A DNA stretch of 64,000 bases. It comes from 39-52-133 sp035531075 (GTDB lineage: Bacteria > Pseudomonadota > Gammaproteobacteria > Burkholderiales > Gallionellaceae). The translations under genes and the position numbers were made by a program. Location of the stretch: assembly GCA_035531075.1 (NCBI GenBank), contig DATKTO010000026.1:209407-273406 (forward strand), in the 5' to 3' direction. The notes under the pieces are model-generated. The model ran no database searches and had not been told where the DNA came from. It was given only the letters and a program-made list of their open reading frames with translations. Positions 27,048 through 36,853 of the stretch are shown in pieces; position 1 is the stretch's first letter; every line of letters starts with the position of its first letter.

Positions 27048-28214
27048 TTACAGGTCCAGCAGGATCCGGCCGGGATATTCCAGCGCTTCCTTGATGGTCA
27101 AGAGAAACTGCACTGCCTCGCGGCCATCGATGATGCGATGGTCATAGGACACGGCAAGATAGTTCATCGGCCGGATGACGACCTGGCCGTTCTCGGCGAC
27201 AGGCCTGTCCTTGGTCGCATGGATCCCCAGAATCGCGCTCTGCGGCGGGTTGATGATGGGTGTTGACAGCATGGAGCCGAATACGCCGCCGTTGGTAATG
27301 GAAAAGGTGCCGCCGGTGAGCTCCTCCATCGTGAGCTTGCCTTCCTTGGCGCGCGCTGCAAAATCGGCGATCTGTTTTTCGATGTCAGCCAGGGACAGTT
27401 TATCCGCATCGCGAATGATGGGCACGACCAGGCCGCGCTCGCTGCCGATGGCCACACCGATGTCGTAATAGCCGTGATAGATAATATCGGTGCCATCCAC
27501 AGAGGCATTCACGATAGGGAACTTCTGTAACGCAAGCAGGGTGGCTTTGACAAAGAAGGAGGTGAATCCAAGTTTCACGCCATGCTTCTTCTCGAATGCA
27601 TCCTTGTAGCGGTTGCGCAAGTCAATCACCGGCTGCATGTTGACTTCATTAAAGGTCGTGAGAATGGCGGCGTTCTGTTGCGACTGCAGCAGGCGCTCGG
27701 CAATGCGCTGGCGTATGCGCGTCATCGGCACGCGCTGCTCGATGCGACCGCCTGCCCGGGGTTGCACAATGCTGGCCACCGCTGCAACTGATTTTTCCGG
27801 CGCATTCAGCACATCCTCCTTGGTCACCCGGCCGCCGCGCCCGCTGCCGCTTATCGCGGCAGTATCCACGCCTTTTTCCGCTGCGATCTTTTTCGCGGCA
27901 GGCATCACTGCCGCCTCTGTCTTAACTGCTTGCACTGCCGCTGCCGTCGCGCTAGCGCTCGCTACACTGGGCTTGGCATCGGTATCCAGCACCGCGATCA
28001 CTTCGCCGCTGGTGACTTTTTCACCGTTCTGTTTGAGGATTTGAGTGAGCACGCCGGATTTGATCGCGGGGAGTTCCAGCACAACTTTATCGGTTTCGAT
28101 GTCAATCAGGCTTTCACCTTCCGTCACGGCCTCGCCTGCCTGCTTGTGCCAGCTCAACAAAGATGCCTCGGATACGGACTCGGACAGTTGCGGCACTTTC
28201 ACTTCAATTTTCAT
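27048..28214 (-). CDS. sucB: Dihydrolipoyl succinyltransferase (E2 of 2-oxoglutarate dehydrogenase)
   Basis: 388 residues. A lipoyl domain with the modified lysine in DIETDKVVLELPA (about residue 43), an Ala-rich linker, a peripheral-subunit binding domain (AEKGVDTAAISGSGRGGRVTKEDV), and the acyltransferase core ending with the catalytic SYDHRIIDGREAVQFL. It transfers succinyl from lipoamide to CoA. It overlaps the end of sucA by 11 bases and is followed by lpdA, giving the complete complex in one operon. Confidence 0.97.
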   Translation of the reverse strand: MKIEVKVPQLSESVSEASLLSWHKQAGEAVTEGESLIDIETDKVVLELPAIKSGVLTQILKQNGEKVTSGEVIAVLDTDAKPSVASASATAAAVQAVKTEAAVMPAAKKIAAEKGVDTAAISGSGRGGRVTKEDVLNAPEKSVAAVASIVQPRAGGRIEQRVPMTRIRQRIAERLLQSQQNAAILTTFNEVNMQPVIDLRNRYKDAFEKKHGVKLGFTSFFVKATLLALQKFPIVNASVDGTDIIYHGYYDIGVAIGSERGLVVPIIRDADKLSLADIEKQIADFAARAKEGKLTMEELTGGTFSITNGGVFGSMLSTPIINPPQSAILGIHATKDRPVAENGQVVIRPMNYLAVSYDHRIIDGREAVQFLLTIKEALEYPGRILLDL

Positions 28215-31062
28215 GGTGTTTTGCTCCTGGCTGGTATTTGATATTCAGGTCGTCACGGAAGGCGGCGTCAATGACTGCTTTCTGCTGCTCGTTATGCACG
28301 GATAGATATCCGGCTGCAGGCGCAGCGGAAGAGGGGCGCAGTGCATAGGCCAGATGCATATCGGCGCGCATATGCCGCAGCAGGTAATGCTGGATGCGGT
28401 GCCATGCACCCTGATTGCCCGGCTCTTCCTGGCACCACAGCACTTCCGTGGCATTGGGATATGCTCTTATTTGCGCTTCGAAATCCCTGTGCGGGAAAGG
28501 ATAGAGTTGTTCCAGGCGTATGATCACCATGTTCTGGATATCGCGTTCACGGCGAGACTTGAGCAGTTCGTAATATATTTTTCCGCTGCACACGATGACG
28601 CGGCGTACTTTGGCGGCATCGGTCAGTTCCGCTTCGGCCATCACCGGCTGAAACTCGCCTTCAACCAGCTGCTCCAGGGGTGACGCGGCATCCTTGCTGC
28701 GCAGCAGGCTCTTGGGCGTAAACACGATTAGCGGCTTGCGATAGGGGCGCAGCATCTGGCGCCGCAGCAAATGGAACATCTGTGCCGGCGTGGAAGGAAT
28801 GCACACCTGGATGTTGTAATCCGCACACAGTTGCAAATAGCGTTCAATGCGGCCGGATGAGTGCTCGGCCCCCTGTCCTTCGTAACCATGCGGCAGGAAC
28901 ATCGCCAGCCCGCACAAGCGTCCCCACTTGGCTTCGCCCGAGGTGATGAACTGGTCGATCACCACCTGTGCGCCATTGGCAAAATCACCAAATTGCGCTT
29001 CCCATATCACCAGCGAATCCGGCTCGGCGGTGGCATAGCCGTACTCATATGCCAGCACCGCTTCTTCTGACAGCGTGGAGTCGATTACCACCACATCCGC
29101 CTGATTTTGCTGAATATTTCTCAGCGGCATGTACAAGCCCTCATGCCAGACGGTTCGATTCTGGTCGTGCAGCACCGCGTGGCGGTGGAAGAATGTTCCC
29201 CTGCCGCAATCCTGCCCGGATAGGCGCACCGGATAGCCTTCCGTGAGCAAGCTGGCGTAAGCCAGATTTTCGGCCATGCCCCAGTCCAGCGCCAGTTCGC
29301 CTTTTCCCATGGCGAGCCGGTCTTCCATAATTTTTTCGACGCGCGAATGCAGCTTGAAATTCTCCGGTACAGTGACCAGCCGCTCAGCCAGGAACTGCAG
29401 GCGCTCACGCGGCACCGCTGTTTTGACAGGGGCATCCCAGCGCGCATCCAGGCTATATTTCGACCAGCGCTTGGCATGCGAGCGCTTTGAATTGATGCTT
29501 ACCGTTTCAACCGGACTCAGCCCTTCATCCATCGCCTTGCGGTACGCAGCGATCATCGCCTCGGGTTCGTCTGCAGCAATCACTCCGGTTTCCACCAGAC
29601 GCTTGGCATACAAGGCGCGCATGCCGGGATGCTTGTTGATGTAGCGGTACATGAAGGGTTGCGTAACCAGCGGTTCATCCTGCTCGTTATGTCCCAGCTT
29701 GCGGAAACATACCAGGTCGATCACCACATCGCGGCTAAACGTCATGCGGTAATCCAGCGCAATTTCCGTCACCAGCAATACCGCTTCCGGATCATCGGCA
29801 TTCACGTGGAAAATGGGCGCTTCCACCATCTTCGCCACATCGGTGCAATAAGTTGAGGAGCGTATATCGCGCACATCCGATGTGGTGAAGCCGATCTGGT
29901 TGTTGATGATGATATGCACGCTGCCGCCCGTGCTGTAGCCGCGGGTCTGCGACAGGTTAAATGTCTCCATCACCACGCCCTGGCCGGTGAAAGCCGAGTC
30001 GCCATGCAGTATCACCGGCATCACCTTGCTGCCGTCGTGATCGCCGCGGGTGTGCTGTCGCGCGCGTACCGAACCCTCTACTACCGGGCTGACAATCTCC
30101 AGGTGAGACGGATTAAACGCCAGGGTGACGTGCATGGAGCCCTGAGGCAGCACAACTTCGGAAGAGAATCCGTTATGGTATTTCACGTCGCCCGAAGTCA
30201 GATGTTCCGCATGCTTGCCCTCAAACTCGGCAAACAGCATCGAGGGCATTTTCCCCAGTATATTCACCAGCACATTCAAACGGCCACGGTGTGCCATGCC
30301 GATGACTGTTTCTTCCACCCCCTGCTCACTGGCACGCTGCAGCAGATGATCCAGCAGCGGGATCAGCGTTTCGCCACCTTCAAGCGAGAAACGCTTTTGC
30401 CCGACAAATTTGGTGTGCAAATAACGCTCCAGCGTTTCTGCCGCGGTGAGCCGCTGCAGGATTTCGCGGCGCTTGGCGGTTTCGTAATTGGCAGTGCCCC
30501 TGCTACCTTCCAGCCGTTGCTGTATCCAGCGCTTTTGCTGAATGTCGCTGATATACATATATTCCGCGCCTATGCTGCTGCAATAGGTCTGGCGCAGCAG
30601 CTGCACAATTTCACGCAGAGTCAGGCGTTGCGCTGCCACCAGCGAACCTGTCTCGAAGGTAGTGTCCATGTCCGCTTCGGTGAAGCTGTAATGGGCAAGT
30701 GTCAGTTCCGGAACTTCCGGCTTGGCATGGCGGGCAAGGGGATCGAGATTGGCGATGCGCACGCCGAGGAAGCGGTGTGCGTTGATCATCTGCAATACGG
30801 CAACCTGTTTGCGCTCCAGGCTCTCCTCAGCGGCCTCGACATTTTGCGCACGTCTGGGCAAGGCTGCAAAAGCCCTTTGAATTGGGCTGTGCGCTACGTC
30901 GTGGGCGACTTTACCGGCTGGCAAGGCATCGAAATAGGCACGCCACTCTGGCGTAACTGCGGCAGGATTTTCAAGATAGGCTTCATACGCCTCTTCAACA
31001 AATGTGGCATTCGCACCGAACAACAGCGAATTGGCCTGCATAGTTTCCATTAAAGATGCCAT
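28204..31062 (-). CDS. sucA: 2-oxoglutarate dehydrogenase E1
   Basis: 952 residues, usual length. The N-terminus carries the family's SLLFGANATFVEEAYEAYL motif. Active-site stretches include GMAHRGRLNVLVNILGK, the TPP-binding GDSAFTGQGVV with HIIINNQIGFTT, and the later RGTFFHRHAVLHDQ and LPHGYEGQGAEHSS. It decarboxylates 2-oxoglutarate and loads succinyl on E2. It follows the thioesterase gene after 31 bases. Confidence 0.97.
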   Translation of the reverse strand: MASLMETMQANSLLFGANATFVEEAYEAYLENPAAVTPEWRAYFDALPAGKVAHDVAHSPIQRAFAALPRRAQNVEAAEESLERKQVAVLQMINAHRFLGVRIANLDPLARHAKPEVPELTLAHYSFTEADMDTTFETGSLVAAQRLTLREIVQLLRQTYCSSIGAEYMYISDIQQKRWIQQRLEGSRGTANYETAKRREILQRLTAAETLERYLHTKFVGQKRFSLEGGETLIPLLDHLLQRASEQGVEETVIGMAHRGRLNVLVNILGKMPSMLFAEFEGKHAEHLTSGDVKYHNGFSSEVVLPQGSMHVTLAFNPSHLEIVSPVVEGSVRARQHTRGDHDGSKVMPVILHGDSAFTGQGVVMETFNLSQTRGYSTGGSVHIIINNQIGFTTSDVRDIRSSTYCTDVAKMVEAPIFHVNADDPEAVLLVTEIALDYRMTFSRDVVIDLVCFRKLGHNEQDEPLVTQPFMYRYINKHPGMRALYAKRLVETGVIAADEPEAMIAAYRKAMDEGLSPVETVSINSKRSHAKRWSKYSLDARWDAPVKTAVPRERLQFLAERLVTVPENFKLHSRVEKIMEDRLAMGKGELALDWGMAENLAYASLLTEGYPVRLSGQDCGRGTFFHRHAVLHDQNRTVWHEGLYMPLRNIQQNQADVVVIDSTLSEEAVLAYEYGYATAEPDSLVIWEAQFGDFANGAQVVIDQFITSGEAKWGRLCGLAMFLPHGYEGQGAEHSSGRIERYLQLCADYNIQVCIPSTPAQMFHLLRRQMLRPYRKPLIVFTPKSLLRSKDAASPLEQLVEGEFQPVMAEAELTDAAKVRRVIVCSGKIYYELLKSRRERDIQNMVIIRLEQLYPFPHRDFEAQIRAYPNATEVLWCQEEPGNQGAWHRIQHYLLRHMRADMHLAYALRPSSAAPAAGYLSVHNEQQKAVIDAAFRDDLNIKYQPGAKHHEN

Positions 31063-31093
31063 TATTATTTTCCTGTGTCGGCCCGAATACTGC

Positions 31094-31546
31094 CTAATTC
31101 GTGCCAGGTTTGTGCCTGAGCTTCTTATAAAAATTGGTCACCCTGCTGACGCACAGCAGCCGCCCCGTTTCAACATGCGTAATCTCGATTTCATGCACGA
31201 TCAGGGACGCAGACTTGCGCAGGACTTTGCCCACTGCGCGCACGTTGCCGCTGTCTGCGGAGTTCAGATGCGAACCATTGATCTCGATGCCCACCGGCGC
31301 TTTATCCATAATATCAATGCCCCAGCACGCATGAAAGCTCGCGGCTGTTTCTGCCAGCACCATACTTACCCCGCCGTGCAGCAAGCCGTAAGGCTGGCGT
31401 GTTGCATCGCTGATCGGCATGCTCAAAATAATATGGTCCTCGCTGAACTCCTCCACCCTGATGTCCAGCGCTTCCATTATGGTGTGGCGGCTTACCGCAT
31501 TCAGATCAGCAGCAGTGACCCACTTCTTTTCAGCCTGCTGAGTCAT
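31094..31546 (-). CDS. PaaI-type hotdog thioesterase
   Basis: 150 residues, a single hotdog fold. The signature YGLLHGGVSMVLAETAASFHACWG contains the catalytic Glu and the HGG motif of the PaaI/MenI/EntH group. It hydrolyses acyl-CoA thioesters in the cytosol. It is embedded between gltA (17 bases) and sucA (31 bases), where thioesterases are not part of the canonical operon. A role in CoA recycling or in removing a stalled acyl-CoA is plausible but not shown by sequence. Confidence 0.85.
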   Translation of the reverse strand: MTQQAEKKWVTAADLNAVSRHTIMEALDIRVEEFSEDHIILSMPISDATRQPYGLLHGGVSMVLAETAASFHACWGIDIMDKAPVGIEINGSHLNSADSGNVRAVGKVLRKSASLIVHEIEITHVETGRLLCVSRVTNFYKKLRHKPGTN

Positions 31547-31563
31547 ATCTTTCAGGTTCCGGA

Positions 31564-32850
31564 TTAGCGCTTTTTCAGCGGCACATAGTCGCGCTTGATC
31601 GCACCGGTATACAGCTGGCGGGGCCGCCCGATCTTGCGGTCGGTATCGGCGATCATTTCATTCCACTGCGAAACCCAGCCTATGGTGCGTGCCACCGCAA
31701 AGTTCACCGTGAACATATTGGTGGGAATACCGAGCGCGCGCAGCACGATGCCGGAGTAGAAATCGACATTCGGATACAGCTTGCGCTCGATGAAATACGG
31801 GTCTTTCAACGCGATCTGTTCCAGCGCCAGCGCCATCTTGAACATCGGATCGTTTTCCAGCTTCAGTTCTTTCAGCACCTCGTAACAGGTATCGCGCATC
31901 ACCGAGGCGCGCGGATCCATGTTCTTGTAAACGCGATGGCCAAAGCCCATCAGGCGGTATTTCTTGTCCTTCACGCCCTTCATGAAGTCTTCCACACGCG
32001 ACACATCGCCGATCTCTTCCAGCATTTTCAGCACTGCTTCGTTCGCCCCGCCATGCGCCGGGCCCCACAGCGCCGCGATGCCGGAGGCCACGCAGGCAAA
32101 CGGGTTGGCGCCGCTGGAGCCGGCCAGACGCACGGTAGAGGTGGACGCATTCTGCTCGTGGTCGGCATGCAGAATAAAGATACGTTCCAGCGCCCGCACT
32201 AGCTTGGGGTTGGGCACATACTCGTCGGCGGGTGTGGCAAACATCATGTACAGGAAGTTTTCCACATAGCTGAACTTGTTTTTTGGATACATGAACGGTT
32301 CGCCGATGCTGTATTTGTAGGTCATCGCGGCGATGGTCGGCACTTTTGCGATCAGGCGCAACGCGGATATTTCACGGTGCTCCGGATTATTGATGTCGAG
32401 CGAGTCATGATAGAAGGCTGACAGTGCGCCTACCACACCCACCATTACCGCCATCGGATGCGCATCGCGGCGGAAGCCGTTGAAGAAGCGTGCCAGCTGG
32501 TCATGCACCATCGAATGATGCTGCACAATGTAGTTAAAATCCGCGCTCTGTGCGGCATTCGGCAGTTCGCCGTGCAACAGCAGGTAGCATACTTCCAGAA
32601 AATCCGATTTCTCGGCCAACTGCTCAATCGGATAACCCCGGTAATACAGCAGTCCGGCATCACCATCGATGAAGGTGATTTTAGACGAGCAACTCGCGGT
32701 AGAAAAGAATGCGGGATCGTAAGTAAACACGCCAAGCTTCGCCAGATTGTGCAAATCCAGCACATCCGACCCCAGCGTGCCTGACAGAATAGGCAGCTCC
32801 ACACTACGGCCGTCGTCCAGTGTCAGTGTTGCAACCCGTTTATTTTCCAT
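31564..32850 (-). CDS. gltA: Citrate synthase (type II)
   Basis: 428 residues from the ATG at 32850, which aligns best with family N-termini (ATLTLDDGRSVELPILSGTLG); an ATG at 32862 would add four residues. CSSKITFIDGDAGLLYYRGYPIEQLAE, GPAHGGANEAVLKML (active-site His) and MGFGHRVYKNMDPR are conserved. It condenses acetyl-CoA with oxaloacetate; this hexameric type is NADH-sensitive in Gram-negative bacteria. It lies 47 bases after sdhE. Confidence 0.96.
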   Translation of the reverse strand: MENKRVATLTLDDGRSVELPILSGTLGSDVLDLHNLAKLGVFTYDPAFFSTASCSSKITFIDGDAGLLYYRGYPIEQLAEKSDFLEVCYLLLHGELPNAAQSADFNYIVQHHSMVHDQLARFFNGFRRDAHPMAVMVGVVGALSAFYHDSLDINNPEHREISALRLIAKVPTIAAMTYKYSIGEPFMYPKNKFSYVENFLYMMFATPADEYVPNPKLVRALERIFILHADHEQNASTSTVRLAGSSGANPFACVASGIAALWGPAHGGANEAVLKMLEEIGDVSRVEDFMKGVKDKKYRLMGFGHRVYKNMDPRASVMRDTCYEVLKELKLENDPMFKMALALEQIALKDPYFIERKLYPNVDFYSGIVLRALGIPTNMFTVNFAVARTIGWVSQWNEMIADTDRKIGRPRQLYTGAIKRDYVPLKKR

Positions 32851-32897
32851 GCTAGATCCCATATATCCCAGTTAACAAACCAGCCCGTCAGGCCGAA

Positions 32898-33149
32898 TTA
32901 ATCAATACTATCCTTATTTAGCAGTGCAAGTAGCTCGCGTTGCCCATCATCTGCCGCAGCCAATTTGCCGCTAATCATATCCCACAACTCCGTATCGGGC
33001 ATGTCCAGCAGCCTGTCGAACTCTGCTTGTTGCTGCGGATCGAGGCTCGCATAGTGCTGAATAAACCGCCCCAGCACAATATCCAGCTCCAACAAGCCGC
33101 GCCGGCAGCGCCAACGCAAGCGTTCAAACGATGCGGGGTCAATGGTCAT
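32898..33149 (-). CDS. sdhE: Succinate dehydrogenase assembly factor SdhE (Sdh5/YgfY)
   Basis: 83 residues with the hallmark RGLLELD (RGxxE) motif after RLRWRCR, followed by the helical bundle ending in LLALLNK. SdhE promotes covalent attachment of FAD to SdhA. The start overlaps the end of sdhB by 4 bases, so it is coupled to its substrate complex. Confidence 0.92.
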   Translation of the reverse strand: MTIDPASFERLRWRCRRGLLELDIVLGRFIQHYASLDPQQQAEFDRLLDMPDTELWDMISGKLAAADDGQRELLALLNKDSID

Positions 33150-33841
33150 ACCGTGCGTTTAACCATCATATCCTTGATCTTGCCGATCGCGCTGGTCGGA
33201 TTCAATTCCTTGGGGCATACATCCACGCAATTCATGATGGTGTGACAGCGGAATAAGCGGTAGGGATCTTCCAGATAGTCCAGGCGCTCGGCTGTGGCCT
33301 GGTCGCGCGTGTCGGCAAGAAAGCGATATGCCTGCAGCAGACCGGCGGGCCCGACAAATTTGTCCGGATTCCACCAGAACGACGGGCATGCCGTGGTGCA
33401 GCAGCCACACAGAATGCACTCGTATAAACCGTCCAGTTCGGCGCGGTCTGCCGGGGATTGCAGGCGCTCGGTTTCAGGCGGTGGGTCGTTATTGACCAGA
33501 TAGGGTTTGATCGAATGATATTGCTTGAAGAACTGCGTCATGTCCACGATCAGGTCGCGTATCACCGGCAGGCCAGGCAAGGGGCGCAGTTCGATAGGCT
33601 GCTTGAGCGAAGCAAGCTGCGTAATGCAGGCGAGGCCGTTGCGCCCGTTAATATTCATCGCATCCGAACCGCACACTCCCTCGCGGCACGATTTGCGCAA
33701 GCTCAGGCTGTCATCGTCAGCCTTGATCATTAATATCGCATCCAGCAACATCAAATTTCCCGCATCGACTGCCAGCTCGTAATCCTGCATATAGGGAGCC
33801 GCATCCGTTTCAGGATTGTAGCGATAGATTTTAAATTTCAT
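33146..33841 (-). CDS. sdhB: Succinate dehydrogenase iron-sulfur subunit
   Basis: 231 residues from the ATG at 33841 (MKFKIYRYNPE, as in other SdhB); upstream starts would add unrelated residues inside sdhA's end. Ligands for 2Fe-2S (CREGVCGSDAM and an added GLAC), 4Fe-4S (CILCGCCTTACP) and 3Fe-4S (CHTIMNCVDVCP) are present. It carries electrons from SdhA FAD to quinone. It is 8 bases after sdhA. Confidence 0.97.
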   Translation of the reverse strand: MKFKIYRYNPETDAAPYMQDYELAVDAGNLMLLDAILMIKADDDSLSLRKSCREGVCGSDAMNINGRNGLACITQLASLKQPIELRPLPGLPVIRDLIVDMTQFFKQYHSIKPYLVNNDPPPETERLQSPADRAELDGLYECILCGCCTTACPSFWWNPDKFVGPAGLLQAYRFLADTRDQATAERLDYLEDPYRLFRCHTIMNCVDVCPKELNPTSAIGKIKDMMVKRTV

Positions 33842-33849
33842 GGCTCCCC

Positions 33850-35613
33850 CTAGTAAACTCGCGCCTTGAGCGGGAATGATTCCACGGTCAGCGGCTTCAG
33901 GCGCACCGGCTTGTAATCCAGCCGCTGCTCGTCGCTGAAATACAGCGAATGCTTCAACCACTTATTATCGTCACGTTCAGGAAAATCTTCACGCGCATGC
34001 GCACCCCGGCTCTCCTCGCGTGCCGCAGCGGCATGCATGGTAGCCTGCGCCACTTCGATCAGATTATCGAGTTCCAGTGCTTCTACCCGTGCAGTGTTGA
34101 AAACCTTGCTTTTGTCCTTGATGATGGTGTTTCTGACGCGGGCAGCGACTTCACGGATTTGCTTTACCCCCTCCGCCAGCAAATCGGGGAAGCGGAACAC
34201 CCCGCAATGGGTCTGCATAACCTGGCGCATCGCATCACCCACTTCAGCCACGCTTTCGCCTTCCTGCTGCGTATCCAGGCGTGCCAGACGCGCCAGCGGG
34301 CGCTCTGCCGCATCGGCTGGCAACGGCTTGTGGTGCGGGTTGCGCTGCAAGTCTTCGATAATCTGCCGTGCCGCTGCGCGCCCGAACACAATCAGGTCGA
34401 GCAGGGAATTGCAGCCCAGCCGGTTCGCGCCATGCACCGATACGCAGGCGCATTCCCCCACGGCATAGAAACCCTGTACCACCTCTTCAGGGCCTGTCTT
34501 GTAGGGGGCGACAACCTGCCCGTGATAATTGGTCGGTATCCCGCCCATCATGTAATGCGCGGTGGGCACCACCGGTATGGGCGCGCGCGCCGGATCGACA
34601 TGGGCAAACTTGAGCGCGATCTCGCGGATACCCGGCAGGCGATGCTTGATCACATCCTCGCCCAGATGATCCAGTTTCAGCAGCACATGATCGCCATTCG
34701 GACCGCAGCCGCGCCCTTCCTTTATTTCCGTCGCCATTGCCCGCGACACCACGTCGCGGCTGGCCAGATCTTTCGCGTTGGGCGCATAGCGAGGCATAAA
34801 GCGCTCGCCATCCTTGTTCACCAGATAGCCGCCCTCGCCGCGCACGCCTTCGGTAATCAGCACCCCCGCACCATGCACGCCGGTGGGATGAAACTGGAAA
34901 AATTCCATATCTTCCAACGGGATGCCGGCACGCGCCGCCATCCCCAAGCCGTCGCCGGTGTTGATAAAAGCATTGGTGCTGGCGGCAAAAATGCGTGCTG
35001 CGCCACCGGTGGCAAACAGCGTGGCGCGTGCCTGCAAAATCATCACCTCGCCTGTTTCAATCTCCATAGCCGTGACGCCCAGCACATCGCCGTCATCATC
35101 GCGGATCAGATCCAGCGCCATCCACTCGATGAAAAAATTCGTGTTGGCCTTTACATTCTGCTGGTACAGCGTGTGCAAGAGTGCATGGCCGGTACGATCC
35201 GCCGCCGCGCAGGCACGCGGCACCGTATTTTTTCCATAGTCCTGCATATGCCCGCCAAACGGGCGCTGGTAAATTTTTCCATTGTCCAGGCGATCGAACG
35301 GCATGCCGAAATGCTCCAGTTCGTACACCACCTCGGCCGCATTGCGGCACATGTATTCGATGGCGTCCTGGTCACCCAGATAGTCCGAACCCTTCACCGT
35401 GTCGTACATATGCCAGTGCCAGTTATCCTCGTTGATATTGCCGAGTGATGCGGCAATGCCGCCCTGCGCGGCCACGGTATGCGAACGGGTGGGGAATACC
35501 TTGGACAGCACAGCCACCTTCAGCCCGGCCTCGGACAAGGCCAGTGCCGCACGCATGCCCGCCCCGCCCGCGCCTACAACCACCACGTCAAATGTACGCT
35601 TCGTCACTGTCAT
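33850..35613 (-). CDS. sdhA: Succinate dehydrogenase flavoprotein subunit
   Basis: 587 residues from the ATG at 35613, which shares a base with the sdhD stop (TAATG). FDVVVVGAGGAGMRAALAL binds FAD, and the covalent FAD His is in SHTVAAQGGIAASLGN. GCNSLLDLIVFGRAA and HGANRLG are typical. It oxidises succinate to fumarate on the cytoplasmic face of the membrane. Confidence 0.97.
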   Translation of the reverse strand: MTVTKRTFDVVVVGAGGAGMRAALALSEAGLKVAVLSKVFPTRSHTVAAQGGIAASLGNINEDNWHWHMYDTVKGSDYLGDQDAIEYMCRNAAEVVYELEHFGMPFDRLDNGKIYQRPFGGHMQDYGKNTVPRACAAADRTGHALLHTLYQQNVKANTNFFIEWMALDLIRDDDGDVLGVTAMEIETGEVMILQARATLFATGGAARIFAASTNAFINTGDGLGMAARAGIPLEDMEFFQFHPTGVHGAGVLITEGVRGEGGYLVNKDGERFMPRYAPNAKDLASRDVVSRAMATEIKEGRGCGPNGDHVLLKLDHLGEDVIKHRLPGIREIALKFAHVDPARAPIPVVPTAHYMMGGIPTNYHGQVVAPYKTGPEEVVQGFYAVGECACVSVHGANRLGCNSLLDLIVFGRAAARQIIEDLQRNPHHKPLPADAAERPLARLARLDTQQEGESVAEVGDAMRQVMQTHCGVFRFPDLLAEGVKQIREVAARVRNTIIKDKSKVFNTARVEALELDNLIEVAQATMHAAAAREESRGAHAREDFPERDDNKWLKHSLYFSDEQRLDYKPVRLKPLTVESFPLKARVY

Positions 35614-35960
35614 TACATTCCCCAAAGTATTTGTACCGACCAGATCGCATACAACAGCAATGCCAGAATCACCAGCACATGAAGCAGCAGGCGGATGGAA
35701 GCCGGCTTAACGTAATCCATTACGATGTCGCGTATGCCAATCCAGGCGTGATAAAAGACGCTCAGCAGAAATAACAGCGAGAAAGTACGCACCGGATTGC
35801 TGGAAAGAAACAGTGTCCAGGCGTTGTAATCAAGCGCCGGCTGCATCAGCCAAAATCCAGCCAGGGTCAATGTATACAGCACCATAACTACCGCAGTCAC
35901 GCGCTGAATCAGCCAGTCTCTCAATCCGTAATTTGCGCCCGTCACAATCCGCTCTAGCAT
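35613..35960 (-). CDS. sdhD: Succinate dehydrogenase membrane anchor SdhD
   Basis: 115 residues from the ATG at 35960 with AGGAGG 6 bases upstream. Three membrane helices are visible: RVTAVVMVLYTLTLAGFWLM, FSLLFLLSVFYHAWIGIRDIV (haem b and quinone region, His) and LLLHVLVILALLLYAIWSV. With SdhC it anchors the complex and binds haem b and ubiquinone. It overlaps sdhC by 7 bases. Confidence 0.92.
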   Translation of the reverse strand: MLERIVTGANYGLRDWLIQRVTAVVMVLYTLTLAGFWLMQPALDYNAWTLFLSSNPVRTFSLLFLLSVFYHAWIGIRDIVMDYVKPASIRLLLHVLVILALLLYAIWSVQILWGM

Positions 35961-36331
35961 AGCCAGCCTCCTGCTAAAACGGTCAATAACAGACTGACAC
36001 CGATTACCCACCTGCTGCTGGCACGTGCCTGCGCAAGACTGGAGCCTATATGCAGATCAAGCGCCAGAAAACGAATGCCCGCGCAGAAATGGTGAAAAAA
36101 AGCCCACAGCAATCCGAGCAAAACAAGTTTGCTCAAAGGATGCTGAAAGATTTCGACTAATTCAGTATAGGTCTCAATCGAGCGCATGCTGGCTTGCAAC
36201 ATCCACAACAACAGCGGTAAAGAAATAAACAGAAGAATGCCGCTGGCTCGATGCAAGATGGAGACGAAACCGGGCAGAGGAAGTTTTATCTTGTGCAGCG
36301 CGAGATGTTTGGGGCGTTTTTTATTCATCAT
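35954..36331 (-). CDS. sdhC: Succinate dehydrogenase cytochrome b556 subunit SdhC
   Basis: 125 residues from the ATG at 36331; a second ATG directly follows and no strong ribosome site decides between them. HRASGILLFISLPLLLWML is the first helix with the quinone-site HRxSG, and AFFHHFCAGIRFLALDLHIG carries the haem ligand His. First gene of the sdh-gltA-suc-lpd operon, so the promoter lies in 36332-36560. Confidence 0.93.
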   Translation of the reverse strand: MMNKKRPKHLALHKIKLPLPGFVSILHRASGILLFISLPLLLWMLQASMRSIETYTELVEIFQHPLSKLVLLGLLWAFFHHFCAGIRFLALDLHIGSSLAQARASSRWVIGVSLLLTVLAGGWLC

Positions 36332-36564
36332 GACGACTCGCAAAAAAGATAGCGTAATCTTACACCCGAAAAAGAAAATTTGGCTGCCCCCGACCTACCT
36401 TTTATTTAAATAATTACCGGCCAAGCAGCGCGCCCGGCCGCAGCTTCTCCGCACAGGCCCAAACAAGGGGTATAAAGCCGTGACAGACGCAGAACAAACG
36501 TCATACTGCAATCTGACCCTCCAACCTTACTCCGACCTTGACACCTCACGGGCAGAAAGCAGGA

Positions 36565-36595
36565 TGAACATCCTTGCTATGGTTATGGATGTTCA
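36565..36595. repeat. 9-bp inverted repeat
   Basis: TGAACATCC and GGATGTTCA separated by 13 bases. Without a T run it is not a standard terminator; it could be an operator or the tip of a structured RNA. Confidence 0.7.
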
Positions 36596-36610
36596 AGAGT
36601 GATCCACAAC

Positions 36611-36666
36611 AATATTTTCAGCTGCCGCATATTCTTCAGGAAGAACGCTCTTGATCTGAAAATATT
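36611..36666. repeat. 11-bp inverted repeat with inner hairpin
   Basis: AATATTTTCAG (36611-36621) and CTGAAAATATT (36656-36666) pair perfectly around 34 bases. Those bases contain a smaller hairpin, TTCTT(CAGG)AAGAA. The nested layout suggests an RNA stem or the ends of a tiny mobile element. Confidence 0.75.
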
Positions 36667-36853
36667 ACATCAAACCTGAGTCTGCAGAAGTACCCGTGCC
36701 CCGAAGCGCGAATCAGGTTAGATCGATCAATATATTTTCACGTAGTCTGCTAAATGGAAGCTTTTTTGCTGGGCTGATGCCGAGTCGCACGTCATTTAGT
36801 CCAGTTCATTCCAGCGCTGCGCCCTGGTTTGATTTAATGATCCGCACCGGCTG

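Noticed and set aside
33949..35448. 499-codon open frame antisense to sdhA
   Set aside because: sdhA on the other strand has complete family motifs; this is a GC-driven shadow frame with no recognisable domain.
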